DNA from: Streptacidiphilus fuscans
GTDB lineage: Bacteria; Actinomycetota; Actinomycetes; Streptomycetales; Streptomycetaceae
DNA: 64,000 nt
Direction of reading: 5' to 3'
Assembly (NCBI RefSeq): GCF_015690355.1
Contig: NZ_JADPRT010000005.1
Location: forward strand, 388,503 to 452,502
The position numbers and the translations under genes are program-made. Shown one piece after another: positions 31,792-41,995 of this stretch. Below the pieces are notes generated by a model. That model searched no databases. It saw only the letters and a program-made list of their open reading frames with translations, and was not told the origin of the DNA. Positions within the stretch are counted from its first letter, which is position 1, and every line of letters starts with the position of its first letter.

Positions 31792-32328
31792 GTGACCCAT
31801 CCCTATCCCGAGGACGACGGACCGCGGATCGATGCCGGACGCCTGTGGGGCGGCGGAATCGCGACGGCCGTGGTGGCGGGACTGCTCACCGAGGTCGGCA
31901 TCCTGATCGCGCGTGGCATGCTCCACCTCGCCATCCTCGCCCCGCAGGGCGAGGGCATGTGGGGCGACGCCAGCACCACCAGCTACGCGGTGGCCGCAGG
32001 TGTCGTCGCCCTGGTCGCGACCGGCCTGCTGCACTTCCTGCTGTCGACCACGCCGAGCGCCACGGTCTTCTTCGGCTGGATCATGGCCCTGTTGACCGTC
32101 GTCGCCGTCATCATGCCGTTGAAGGTCGTCGGCACCAGTACCGAGGTCATCGCCACCACCGTGCTCAACCTCATCCTCGGCGTCGTGGTCACCTTGCTGC
32201 TGATCAGCGCGGCCCGGGGTGCCCAGACGACCGCGCGACGCCGCCCGTACCCGCAGCCGCAGGGCTACCCCCAGTCGCAGCCCCAGCCCCAGTCGCACGC
32301 GCAGCGGTACGACGCACGCGACTGGTGA
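31792..32328 (+). CDS. Four-helix membrane protein, DUF6069-like
   Basis: A 178-residue protein with four hydrophobic segments (about 22-42, 62-82, 88-108, 118-142) after DAGRLWGGGIATAVVAGLLTEVGILIARG, a pattern I associate with the DUF6069 group of streptomycete membrane proteins. The C-terminal tail is a Pro/Gln-rich repeat (PQPQGYPQSQPQPQS). GTG start with GGAGGAGAG upstream. A TAGCGT -10-like box lies near 31750. Function unknown. Confidence 0.75.
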   Translation: MTHPYPEDDGPRIDAGRLWGGGIATAVVAGLLTEVGILIARGMLHLAILAPQGEGMWGDASTTSYAVAAGVVALVATGLLHFLLSTTPSATVFFGWIMALLTVVAVIMPLKVVGTSTEVIATTVLNLILGVVVTLLLISAARGAQTTARRRPYPQPQGYPQSQPQPQSHAQRYDARDW

Positions 32329-32340
32329 CCGCGGTCCTCC

Positions 32341-32750
32341 TCATTCGGGCCGGTCGGCTCCGGTGGGGAGGGGTAGTTCGGCTTCGAGGCGGGCGAGTTC
32401 GGCCTCGGTGAGCAGCCGGGAGCGGATCAGGAAGCGGACGCCCTCCGGGGCCTCGACCGAGAAGCCGCTGCCACGGCCCGGCACGACGTCGACCGTCAGG
32501 TGGGTGTGCTGCCAGTAGGCGAACTGGTCGGCGCTCATCCAGAACGGGGTCTCGTCGTCGACGACGCCGAGCATCACGTCCTGGCCGCCGACGCGGAACT
32601 CCCCGCGCGGGTAGCACATCGGCGAACTGCCGTCGCAGCAGCCGCCGGACTGGTGGAACATCAGCGGGCCGTGCTGCCGGGCCAGCCGTCGCAGGAGTGC
32701 GGTGGCCGGCTCGGTCAGCTCCACCCGCGTGGTGCGCGGGCCGGCTGTCA

Positions 32751-32751
<1 letters not shown>
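32341..32751 (-). CDS. DUF779 family protein, partner of aldehyde dehydrogenase
   Basis: A 136-residue protein with LMFHQSGGCCDGSSPMCYP, a Cys-rich motif of DUF779 (PF05610), plus FWMSADQFAYWQHTHLTVDVVPGRGSGFSVEAPEGVRFLIRSRLLTEAE. It starts inside the upstream stop codon (TGATG), so it is translationally coupled to the aldehyde dehydrogenase. This pairing is frequent in bacteria. The Cys cluster may bind a metal; its role toward the dehydrogenase is not established. Confidence 0.9.
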
Positions 32752-34268
<1,517 letters not shown>

Positions 34269-34427
34269 CGCGTCCTCCTCGTCGAGTACGTCCGGCGGGT
34301 CCGGTGAGTCGGCGCACACTCTGGCTGACGGAGGTTGGCAAAAGGTTGGCGTGCCGTCCTCCGCGTCGCGGTCCGGCTGTCCCCGGCGAGGGGTCAAGGG
34401 GTCGGATGTTCACTGGAAATTCCCTCC

Positions 34428-34453
34428 GCAAATTGCAGAAAACACTTGCAGAA
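34428..34453. promoter_or_regulatory. GCAA/TTGC dyad and TTGCAGAA direct repeats before the pullulanase
   Basis: GCAA-a-TTGC (34428-34436) is followed by TTGCAGAA at 34433-34440 and 34446-34453, a 13-bp period. CTTGCAG-type repeats have been described before streptomycete amylase genes controlled by the MalR/Reg1 repressor, so this may be a maltose-type operator. No malR is in the window. Confidence 0.5.
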
Positions 34454-34551
34454 GCCTTGACGCCGTCGTCGGCAGGGCGGGAGTGTCATGGTCCGGCGCG
34501 CCGTGCCCGGGATGCGCGGCGCCTCGGCCTGACCAGGAGGCTTCCCCGCCG

Positions 34552-37131
34552 ATGAGCCTGAGCCATCGAATGACCAGCTACCGAAGAAGCACCACGGCCC
34601 TGCGCCGGTTGGCCGCGCTCGCCGCCGCGCTCGCGCTGCTCGGCGGCGGGGCCGTGACGCGGTCCGCGCCCGCGCACGCGGACACGCCCGCCGAGGTGAG
34701 CCTGGCCGGAACGTTCGACACCGCCATCGGGTGCTCGACCACCTGGCAACCCGACTGCGCGCAGGCGCAGATGACGCTCGCGGCCGACGGCCGGTGGAAG
34801 GCGTCGCTTACCCTGCCCGCCGGAAGTTACTCGTACAAGGCCGCCATCGACGACGCATGGACCGTCAACTACGGTGCGGGCGGCGCGCCCGGCGGGGCGA
34901 ACATCGACATCACCGTCCCCACCGGCGGCGAGACGGTCGCGTTCGTCTACGACCCGGACACCCATGTCGTCACCGACAGCTCCGCGATGCCGGTGGTCAC
35001 GGCCACCGGCGACTGGCAGACCGCGACGGGCTGCGGCGCGACCTGGGACGCCACGTGCGCGGCGACCACCATGACGGATCCCGACGGCAACGGCGTCTCC
35101 ACCTTCACCACCACCGCGATCCCGGCCGGGACCTGGAACACCAAGGTGACGCTCGGGCAGTCGTGGACCACCAACTACGGTGCGGGCGGGGCGGCCAACG
35201 GCGCGAACATCCCCTTCACCGTGCCCGCGAACGGTGACACCACGACCTTCTCCTACAACGAGTCCACCCACCTGCTGACCGTGGTGAGCAACGCGGGCGG
35301 CACCGCGCCGCTGGACACGCTGGGCGCGCTGTACACGTCGGCCGCGACGACGTTCCGTATCTGGTCGCCGGACAGTTCGAACGTCACGCTCAGCGTCGGC
35401 GGCAGCAACTACACACTGAGCCCGGCGTCGCTCGCGGGCTACTCCTCGGTCTACCAGACGGTCGTCTCCGGGAACCTGCTCGACCAGGACTACCAGTTCT
35501 ATGTCAACGGCGTTGCCGTGCCGGACCCGTACGCGCAGATGGTGGTGCCCAACACCACCGAGGGCGTCGTGGTGGACACGGCCGCGGTGACGCCGACGGA
35601 CGGGGGCTGGGATCCGCGGCCCGCGCTGGTCAACCGGACGGACGCGGTCGTCTACGAGTTGAGCGTCCACGACTACACGATCGACCCGAGTTCGGGCGTC
35701 GACGCCGCCAAGCGCGGCAAGTTCCTCGGCCTGGTCGAGAACGGCACGACCTACGACGGCGTCAGCACCGGCATCGACCACCTGAAGCAGCTGGGCGTCA
35801 CCGCGGTCCAGATCATGCCCTCCTTCGACTTCGGCAGCACGGTGCCCAACTGGGGCTACGACCCCGTGAACTACAACGTGCCCGAGGAGCAGTACTCGCA
35901 GTTCACCGCGCCGGAGGACCGGATCCGCGAGTTCAAGGACATGGTCAACGCGTTCCACAAGAACGGCATCCGCGTGATCATGGACGTGGTCTACAACCAC
36001 ACCTACACGAAGAACGTCTTCGGCAACATCACCGGCAAGTACTACACGCCGACCGACCTTTCGGGCACGGGCGACTCGATCGACGACGGCAACCCGATGG
36101 TCAGTCAGATGATCCAGGACTCGCTGGAGCACTGGGTCCGCGACTACAACGTCGACGGCTTCCGGTTCGACCTGGCGGGCGTCCACTACTACAACAACGT
36201 CTACACCTGGGCCAACTACCTGGAGACCACCTATCCCGACCGCGACCTGATGCTCTACGGCGAGCCGTGGAACGGCGGGGCCAGCGACCCGAACGAGCCG
36301 CAGAAGGTGCGCTACGGCAACATGCCCGCGCTGGCGCCGGTGCACTTCGGGGCGTTCAACGGCGTCTACCGGGACGCGATCCGGGGCGGGACCGACGACA
36401 ACGTCTTCGGGTACATGGGCAACAACGGCAACCCGTCCGCCATCGCGTTCGGGATGACCGGCTCACCCACGGACGCCGACAGCACCACGCCCGTCTCCTC
36501 CAACCTGTGGACGCCGGCGTTCGCGCTCAACCCCGAGCAGACGATGAACTACGTCTCCATCCACGACAACCTCAACCTCTACGACAAGATCACCTACTCG
36601 GGAGCGAGCGGCGGCGCGACGGGCGCCGCCGGTGCGATCGACCGTCTCGCGGTCGGCACGATCCTCACCTCCCAGGGCGTTCCGGTCATCGCCGAGGGCG
36701 ACGAGTTCCTCCGCTCCAAGGTGGTGAACGGCGACTACACGACGGCGATGAACTCCTACAACGCCCCGGACACGGTCAACGCGATCCACTGGGGCGACCT
36801 GGTCACCAACGCCTCGATCGACAGCTACTACCAGGCCGCGATCGCTCTGCGGAAGGCCACGCCGTCGCTGCGGCTGACGACCTGGTCCGCCGTCAAGAAC
36901 CAGATCGCGACGCAGGTCAACGGCTCGGTGGTGATCGCCGAGATCAGCGACAACCCGGCCGCGCCGACGACGTACGACACCGTCGTGGTGGTCAACCCCA
37001 CCACCAGCGCCTACAACGTCACGCTGCCGAGCGGGAGTTGGACCAAAGTGCTCAACTCCGCCGGGGCGACGTCCACGACGGGGAACACGTCGTGCGACCC
37101 GCAGGCGGTGACGGTCTTCACCGCGAGCTGA
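34552..37131 (+). CDS. Secreted type I pullulanase (GH13)
   Basis: An 859-residue extracellular debranching enzyme that hydrolyses alpha-1,6 bonds in pullulan and starch. Signal peptide (residues about 1-45, ending PAHA-DTP). Two X25-like modules each open with an Asp-Trp/Phe and CxxxW pattern (about 50-140 and 145-245), then a CBM48-like N-domain, then the barrel. NWGYDPVNYNVPE (433-445) is the pullulanase mark. Region I DVVYNH (478), region II GFRFDLA with nucleophile D540, region III YGEPW with acid/base E571, and region IV SIHDN with D672. AGGAGG lies 12 bp before the ATG. A long hairpin follows. Confidence 0.93.
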   Translation: MSLSHRMTSYRRSTTALRRLAALAAALALLGGGAVTRSAPAHADTPAEVSLAGTFDTAIGCSTTWQPDCAQAQMTLAADGRWKASLTLPAGSYSYKAAIDDAWTVNYGAGGAPGGANIDITVPTGGETVAFVYDPDTHVVTDSSAMPVVTATGDWQTATGCGATWDATCAATTMTDPDGNGVSTFTTTAIPAGTWNTKVTLGQSWTTNYGAGGAANGANIPFTVPANGDTTTFSYNESTHLLTVVSNAGGTAPLDTLGALYTSAATTFRIWSPDSSNVTLSVGGSNYTLSPASLAGYSSVYQTVVSGNLLDQDYQFYVNGVAVPDPYAQMVVPNTTEGVVVDTAAVTPTDGGWDPRPALVNRTDAVVYELSVHDYTIDPSSGVDAAKRGKFLGLVENGTTYDGVSTGIDHLKQLGVTAVQIMPSFDFGSTVPNWGYDPVNYNVPEEQYSQFTAPEDRIREFKDMVNAFHKNGIRVIMDVVYNHTYTKNVFGNITGKYYTPTDLSGTGDSIDDGNPMVSQMIQDSLEHWVRDYNVDGFRFDLAGVHYYNNVYTWANYLETTYPDRDLMLYGEPWNGGASDPNEPQKVRYGNMPALAPVHFGAFNGVYRDAIRGGTDDNVFGYMGNNGNPSAIAFGMTGSPTDADSTTPVSSNLWTPAFALNPEQTMNYVSIHDNLNLYDKITYSGASGGATGAAGAIDRLAVGTILTSQGVPVIAEGDEFLRSKVVNGDYTTAMNSYNAPDTVNAIHWGDLVTNASIDSYYQAAIALRKATPSLRLTTWSAVKNQIATQVNGSVVIAEISDNPAAPTTYDTVVVVNPTTSAYNVTLPSGSWTKVLNSAGATSTTGNTSCDPQAVTVFTAS

Positions 37132-37150
37132 CGCAGGAGCGGACTCGGGC

Positions 37151-37195
37151 CGTGGCAGGGCCGCCCTCGCGGACAGCGGGGGCGGCCCTGCCACG
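37151..37195 (+). terminator. Terminator hairpin after the pullulanase gene
   Basis: Perfect 15-bp arms CGTGGCAGGGCCGCC (37151-37165) and complement (37181-37195) with a 15-nt loop, 20 bp after the stop. It probably serves both this gene and the convergent one at 37230. Confidence 0.75.
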
Positions 37196-37229
37196 CGGGA
37201 GCGATCACCGCTGAGCAGGGCCCCATCGG

Positions 37230-37802
37230 CTAGCCTCCGGTCGAAGTCCTCGTCGGCGGCCCGGCGGTCGGATACAGCGGCTGGGCCGGTGGGCGCTGCG
37301 GGTCGTAGTACAACAGTCCGTACTCATCGGTGACACGATGAACGAGGTCGGGCTCTGGAGGAGCGGGCCAGATCGCCAGGTAGTGCTCCTCCACCCACGT
37401 GAAGACCGTGTCCTCCGCGTGGCCGCGATCCCGGCCTATGGACTGGACGCGCACCCGATACCAGCCGGGCCCGGCGTGTGCGAGGTTGCCCGCCTCGCGG
37501 ACGGCGCGGCCACCCCACGGCTCCAGCCACAGTTCACCGCTGGAGCTGTAGAGGCTCACCTCCACGGCGCTCTCCCACTCCGGCCCGGGCGCGGGCGGAG
37601 CGCCTTCGAGTCCCTCGACGGTCAACCGGATCACGCCGGAGTGCGTGCCGGAAAGTGCGGTGAGGCGCTCGGGGCTGCCTACCGCCAGGGTGTTGCCGCT
37701 GGAGAGCCGTTGGACTTCGTCCAGGTCCTCGTAGTCGTAGTCGGCGCCGCAGAGGTAGTACTGGTGGTACGAAACGTGCATGGTGTCGCTGGTCCATCGC
37801 AT
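37230..37802 (-). CDS. Conserved streptomycete protein, unknown function
   Basis: About 190 residues from ATG 37802; MHVSYHQYYL at 37781 is another start. The pattern MHVSYHQYYLCGADYDYED, then AGPGWYRVRVQSIGRD and VEEHYLAIWPAPPEPD, recurs in hypothetical proteins of streptomycetes, often near competence or abortive-infection-unrelated genes; no function is known. Acidic, all-beta-looking, no signal peptide. Convergent with the pullulanase gene. Confidence 0.75.
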   Translation of the reverse strand: MRWTSDTMHVSYHQYYLCGADYDYEDLDEVQRLSSGNTLAVGSPERLTALSGTHSGVIRLTVEGLEGAPPAPGPEWESAVEVSLYSSSGELWLEPWGGRAVREAGNLAHAGPGWYRVRVQSIGRDRGHAEDTVFTWVEEHYLAIWPAPPEPDLVHRVTDEYGLLYYDPQRPPAQPLYPTAGPPTRTSTGG

Positions 37803-37864
37803 GCCGGCCATCCTGCCGCGCGGCACTGACACTCTCCACGCGCTTCCGCTCGTTGATCCTCAAC

Positions 37865-37902
37865 TGGTTCAGACGTTGCTGGGTCGTAATTGGTCTGGAC
37901 CT
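37865..37902. promoter_or_regulatory. DasR-like (dre) site pair before the chitin-binding protein gene
   Basis: TGGTCTGGACC (37891-37901) matches the dre core TGGTCTAGACC with one mismatch. A weaker copy TGGTTCAGACG lies at 37865-37875, 26 bp earlier. Paired repeats of this type mark streptomycete chitinase promoters repressed by DasR. TTGACG (37904-37909) abuts the main site. It is about 110 bp before the ATG at 38011 and could also affect the divergent gene. Confidence 0.7.
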
Positions 37903-38010
37903 ATTGACGCCCCCTCAGGTCGTCCGCTTCACTGGGGCGCAACCCGGGGGGTGTACATGCCATGCAGCCCGCCGGGCTCCCCCTCACCTCGCCGAGAAGG
38001 AAGCACCGCC

Positions 38011-39180
38011 ATGCCTCCACTCACCACACGCGCGCGGTTATGGTTCGCCGCGATGGCCGCGGCGGCCGTCGTCGTCGCGCTCTCCTCGCTGCTGCTCGGG
38101 CCGCCCGCCAGCGCTGACGCGTCCGTCGCGCGTGCCGACGCGGCGAGTTCGCTGCCCGCGTGCCCGTTCTGGGCCTCCGGGATCACGCCGCCGCCGCGCA
38201 CCGTCACCCCCTGGGTGCCACCGCTGCAGACCGCGTCCGCCGTCGACTTCTCCTCGCGACCGGCCGCGCCCACGATCAGCGGGACGCTGACGAACGGTCA
38301 GGTCACCATCACCGTCAACCCGGTGCCCAACGCGGTCGCCTACAAGGTGTGGCGCGACGGCGTGGACGTCGGCTACATCAGCTACTGGGGCCAGACCGGT
38401 CCGCTGACCGTCACCGACACCTCGCCCTGTCAGGGCGCGTACTACGACGTCGTGGCGATGTACGACACCAGCAACTCGGACGCCTCGCTCGGCCAGCTCT
38501 CCGTCCCGTACTGGCTCGGCGCGGACGGGACGCTCGCGCCGGGTGCGGGTGACGTGGCGGTGGGGACGCAGATCTCGATGATGGTCACGTCCTACGACAA
38601 CACCGGCCAGACCGCGTCCGGCCTCAACGCCCAACTGGGCGTCTGTGCAACGGATCCACGGGTGATCCCGTGGGGCACCTATTTCACGATTCCGGGATAC
38701 GGGACCTGCTATGCCGCAGATCTCGGCACCTGGATCCAGAACGACACGGTCGACGTCTGGCTGCCCGGCGACCAGGCGAACAACTGGGGCGTGCAGGACC
38801 GGACGGTCACGGTGATCGCCGATCCGTACGCGAGCGGAGGCGGCTCACCGAGCCCGTCGGCATCCGCATCCGCATCGGCCTCGGCCTCGGCCTCGGCGAC
38901 ACCCAGCCCGTCCGTGAGCCCGTCCGTGAGCGCCTCCGCGTCGCCGTCGGCCAGTGCATCGCCGTCCGCCAGCACGTCACCGACGCCCACGCCCTCGCCG
39001 ACGTCGAGCGGTGCGGCGACCTGCTCCCCGGCGTGGGACGCGTCCACCACGTACCAGACCGGCGCCGCCGTCTCCTACAACGGCGAGAACTACACCGCCA
39101 CGTACCTCTCCACCGACGCCGTCCCCGGAGCCCCCACCTCCTGGGCGGTGTGGAAGGCCGACACACCCTGCAGCTCCTGA
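38011..39180 (+). CDS. Secreted 3D-domain protein with C-terminal chitin-binding module
   Basis: A 389-residue secreted protein. Signal peptide (1-32, ending PASA). FnIII-like beta-domain (about 85-165; PNAVAYKVWRDGVDVGYISYW). Then a 3D/double-psi barrel region (about 195-270; CATDPRVIPWGTYFTIPGYGTCYAADLGTW and NDTVDVWLP), which keeps the Asp residues of the MltA-like 3D motif. A Ser/Ala/Pro repeat linker (about 275-340) leads to a C-terminal CBM5/12 module (WDASTTYQTGAAVSYNGENYTATY, SWAVWK). It probably binds chitin, maybe cutting peptidoglycan-like or glycan material. GAGAAGGAAG precedes the ATG. A DasR-like site lies upstream. Confidence 0.85.
   Translation: MPPLTTRARLWFAAMAAAAVVVALSSLLLGPPASADASVARADAASSLPACPFWASGITPPPRTVTPWVPPLQTASAVDFSSRPAAPTISGTLTNGQVTITVNPVPNAVAYKVWRDGVDVGYISYWGQTGPLTVTDTSPCQGAYYDVVAMYDTSNSDASLGQLSVPYWLGADGTLAPGAGDVAVGTQISMMVTSYDNTGQTASGLNAQLGVCATDPRVIPWGTYFTIPGYGTCYAADLGTWIQNDTVDVWLPGDQANNWGVQDRTVTVIADPYASGGGSPSPSASASASASASASATPSPSVSPSVSASASPSASASPSASTSPTPTPSPTSSGAATCSPAWDASTTYQTGAAVSYNGENYTATYLSTDAVPGAPTSWAVWKADTPCSS
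38845..39010. repeat. 6-bp and 12-bp repeats coding for a Ser/Ala/Pro linker
   Basis: gcatcc/gcctcg hexamers (about 38870-38898) followed by 12-bp tccgtgagcccg-like units. They encode the flexible linker between the 3D domain and the chitin-binding module. Confidence 0.75.
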
Positions 39181-39223
39181 CCCGACGAGGCACGAGCACG
39201 AGTCGCGAGACGTGAGACGCGAA

Positions 39224-39260
39224 CAGCGGCTGCTGCCGGCTACGACCGCAGCAGCCGCTG
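39224..39260. terminator. Hairpin between convergent genes
   Basis: Perfect 13-bp arms CAGCGGCTGCTGC (39224-39236) and complement (39248-39260). The right arm codes for the last residues of the response regulator. It could end both transcripts. Confidence 0.6.
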
Positions 39261-39863
39261 CTCCTTCGCCGTGGCGACGGCCGCCGCGCGGGTGTCGACG
39301 CCGAGCTTGGCGTAGATGCGGCCGAGGTGGGTCTTGACCGTGGCCTCGCTGATGAACAGCTGCTGGGCAATCTCGCGGTTGCCCAGGCCCTTGGCGAGCT
39401 GGCCCAGGATGTCGAGCTCGCGCGGGGTCAGCGAAGGCTGCGGCGCGCGCATGCGGGCCATGACGCGGCTGGCGACGGGTGGGGACATCGTCGAACGGCC
39501 CTGCGCCGCCGCCTGGATGGCGGTGAACAGCTCGTCGGGCCGTTCGGCCTTGAGCAGGTAGCCGGTCGCGCCCGCGTCGATCGCTCGGGTGATGTCGGCG
39601 TCCGTGTCGTAGGTGGTCAGCACCAGCACCCTGGGACCGTGGGGGTCGGCGGTGAGGCGGCGCGTGGTCTCCACGCCGTCGATGCCGTCCCCGAGCTGAA
39701 GGTCCATCAGGACCACGTCCGGCCGGTGGTGCGCGGCGGCGGCCAGGGCCTCCTCGCCGGTGGCGGCCTCGGCGACGATCTCGATGTCGGGCGCGCTGCC
39801 GAGCAGCGCGGTCAGTCCGGCGCGGACCACGGCGTGGTCGTCGCAGAGCAGGACGCGGATCAC
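39240..39863 (-). CDS. NarL/LuxR-type response regulator (SenR-like)
   Basis: A 207-residue regulator. Receiver domain with VLLCDDH, phospho-acceptor D54 (VVLMDLQLGDG), and the Lys of YLLKAE. C-terminal LuxR HTH (LTPRELDILGQLAKGLGNREIAQQLFISEATVKTHLGRIYAKLGV, about 145-190). GTG start overlapping the sensor kinase stop (GTGA). Together with the kinase and the divergent HbpS-like gene the layout resembles the SenS-SenR-HbpS system of Streptomyces reticuli. Confidence 0.92.
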   Translation of the reverse strand: MIRVLLCDDHAVVRAGLTALLGSAPDIEIVAEAATGEEALAAAAHHRPDVVLMDLQLGDGIDGVETTRRLTADPHGPRVLVLTTYDTDADITRAIDAGATGYLLKAERPDELFTAIQAAAQGRSTMSPPVASRVMARMRAPQPSLTPRELDILGQLAKGLGNREIAQQLFISEATVKTHLGRIYAKLGVDTRAAAVATAKEQRLLRS

Positions 39864-41161
39864 GCGGCAACCTCCTCGGACGCGGCCGGGCCGGGGCCCA
39901 GCGGCAGGATCGCGGTGACGGTCGTGCCGGCTCCCGGCGCGGACTCCACGCAGAGCCGTCCGCCCAACTGGCCGAGCCGCGCCCGCATCGCGGGCAGGCC
40001 GTGGCCGCCGTCCGGTCCGGGTGCCGGGAGCATGTCGGGGTCAAAGCCCCGGCCGTCGTCCCAGACGTCCAGGATGACCTGGTCGTCCAGGTAGGTCAGG
40101 GTCAGCGTCGCGGTGGACGCCTCCGCATGGCGGCGGATGTTGGCCAGCGCGCCCTGGGCCACCCGCAACAGTGCTCCCTGCACGCGCTCCGGAAGATCGA
40201 CGGGCGCACCGTCGACGTGCAGACGCGCTCCCTCGCGCAACAGAGCGCCCTCGCGCTCGGCGACGGCGCGCAGCGCGTCGGGAAGGCTGTCGGTCTCGGC
40301 AAGGTCGGCGGGAGCGAGGTCGTGGACGAAGCGGCGCGCCTCCGCCAGCGAGCGGGCGGTAGAGGCCGACGCGGCGGCGAGATGGCCACGAGCGGCGCCC
40401 GGATCGCGCTCCCAGCTGCGGTCGGCGGCCTGGAGCAGCAACTGCTGGCTGGTCAGGCCCTGGGCCAGGGTGTCGTGGATCTCGGCGGCAAGCCGCTGGC
40501 GCTCCGCCAGCATCCCGGCACGGCGCTCGGTGGCGGCCAGTTCGCCGCGCGTGGCGACCAACTCGGTCATGCTGGCGCGCAGCCGGTCGGTCTGACGCAT
40601 CGAGTGCAGCAGCACGGTGACGGCCAGGGCCGCGATCGCTGGCGGTGCGAGCAGCACGTTCGGGTCCCAGCCCGACAGCCGCACCTCGGAGCCGACGATG
40701 CAGCCGGTCAGCAGCCCGATCAGCACGATCGCGGGCCGCACCGGCAGGATCCGCAGCGCGGAGTAGAGCAGCGGCACCGCGCACCACGAGCAGCTCGGCG
40801 CGAGCAGGGCCAGCGCCAGCCAGGCCGCGACCACGCAGCCGAGCCAGACGCGCGGACGCGCGCGCATCGCGTCGCCCAGCAGGTAGAGGACGGCGAGCAG
40901 CGCACCGGCTGCCAGTACCCACGGGGTGCGCGGGTCGCCGTGGTGCCGCTCCAGGAACCGGGCGAGGGAGGCCAGCAGGAGGACGAAGAACGCGACCCGC
41001 ATCACGAGCGCGAGCCGCTGGTCGTCCGCGTCGGCCTCGGCGTAGGCCGCGACGTCGGATGCCGCCCCGGCTGCGGCGTCCCCGGCACCGGTCCGGTCCT
41101 CGGCCTCAGCCCTGGCTCCGGCGCTGGCCTCGGCCTCGGACGGCACGGCCGCTGCGGTCAT
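39860..41161 (-). CDS. HisKA_3-type membrane sensor kinase (SenS-like)
   Basis: A 433-residue kinase. An Ala/Glu-rich N-terminus is followed by five or six membrane helices (about residues 55-190) with short loops and no large sensor domain. HisKA_3 dimerisation box with the phospho-His in LAAEIHDTLAQGL (about H229), then the HATPase (ALANIRRHAEAS, VWDDGRGFDPDM, GHGLPAMRARL). ATG 41161 after GGAGAGGA. Translationally coupled to the response regulator. The compact membrane domain suggests sensing through an extracellular partner such as the adjacent HbpS-like protein. Confidence 0.9.
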   Translation of the reverse strand: MTAAAVPSEAEASAGARAEAEDRTGAGDAAAGAASDVAAYAEADADDQRLALVMRVAFFVLLLASLARFLERHHGDPRTPWVLAAGALLAVLYLLGDAMRARPRVWLGCVVAAWLALALLAPSCSWCAVPLLYSALRILPVRPAIVLIGLLTGCIVGSEVRLSGWDPNVLLAPPAIAALAVTVLLHSMRQTDRLRASMTELVATRGELAATERRAGMLAERQRLAAEIHDTLAQGLTSQQLLLQAADRSWERDPGAARGHLAAASASTARSLAEARRFVHDLAPADLAETDSLPDALRAVAEREGALLREGARLHVDGAPVDLPERVQGALLRVAQGALANIRRHAEASTATLTLTYLDDQVILDVWDDGRGFDPDMLPAPGPDGGHGLPAMRARLGQLGGRLCVESAPGAGTTVTAILPLGPGPAASEEVAA

Positions 41162-41398
41162 CACGCGTTCCTCTCCCACTGCCGTCGCCTTCGACGTCTT
41201 CCCTGGTCACCATCGGTCACTCTCCATCGTCACACGCCCTGCGGGACGCGCATCAGCCGATCGGTCGACCCTCGCGTCCCCCGTCCGGGCGCGCGGGACG
41301 ACCTCGACGGGCGACCGAAAGGCCTGATCAGCGACCCGAGGATGGAATCACCGAGGCCCGAACGGCGGGCCCCGTCCGAGAACCGGAGCGAACCTCCC

Positions 41399-41953
41399 AT
41401 GAAGCCCACCCTTCGCCGCAGCCGCAGCCGTGCCACCGTCCTGACCGGCGCCGCCACCCTGGCCGCGCTGACCGCGGGCGTGGTCGGCGCGGTCTCCGCC
41501 ACGGCGAACTCCCCCGCCCCGGCCGCCGTCTCCGCTCCGGCGTCCACGACCACGCAGACCACCCACCTGACCGAGGACGCCGCGCTCAAGGCGGCGCAGG
41601 CCGCGCTCAGCGCCGCCACCAAGGCCGGTCAACACGTCTCCGTCGCCGTCGTCGACCGGGACGGCAACACCGTCCTCACCCTCCGCGGCGACGGCGCGGG
41701 CCCGCAGTCGTACACCTCCGCTCAGGAGAAGGCGTACACCGCCGTCTCCTGGAACGCGCCGACCTCCGTGCTCGCGGGTCGCCTGGCCCAGACGCCCACG
41801 CTGAAGGACATCCCCGGCACGCTCTTCCTCGCGGGCGGCGTTCCGGTCGACGCGAAGTCCGCGCCGATCGCGGGCATCGGCGTCGCGGGTGCGCCCAGCG
41901 GCGACCAGGACGAGACCTTCGCCGCGGCGGGCGCGGCGGCCCTCGGTCGCTGA
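41399..41953 (+). CDS. Secreted HbpS/GlcG-family protein
   Basis: A 184-residue protein with a Sec signal peptide (about 1-38) followed by a GlcG/HbpS domain (PF03928): LTEDAALKAAQAALSAATKAGQHVSVAVVDRDGNTVLTLRGDGAGPQSYTSAQEKAYTAVSW, then FLAGGVPVDAKSAPIAGIGVAGAPSGDQDETFAAAG. Streptomyces HbpS binds heme and iron and modulates the SenS kinase under redox stress. It is divergent from a SenS/SenR-like pair with 237 bp between. Heme binding by this protein is not shown. Confidence 0.88.
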   Translation: MKPTLRRSRSRATVLTGAATLAALTAGVVGAVSATANSPAPAAVSAPASTTTQTTHLTEDAALKAAQAALSAATKAGQHVSVAVVDRDGNTVLTLRGDGAGPQSYTSAQEKAYTAVSWNAPTSVLAGRLAQTPTLKDIPGTLFLAGGVPVDAKSAPIAGIGVAGAPSGDQDETFAAAGAAALGR

Positions 41954-41995
41954 TCCCCAAGCCTTCGGGCTCAGGGGCTCAGTGGGTCTTCTAAG

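Noticed and set aside
34351-34551. Upstream extension of the pullulanase frame
   Set aside because: The frame is open but the signal peptide and AGGAGG place the start at 34552; the extension covers operator repeats.
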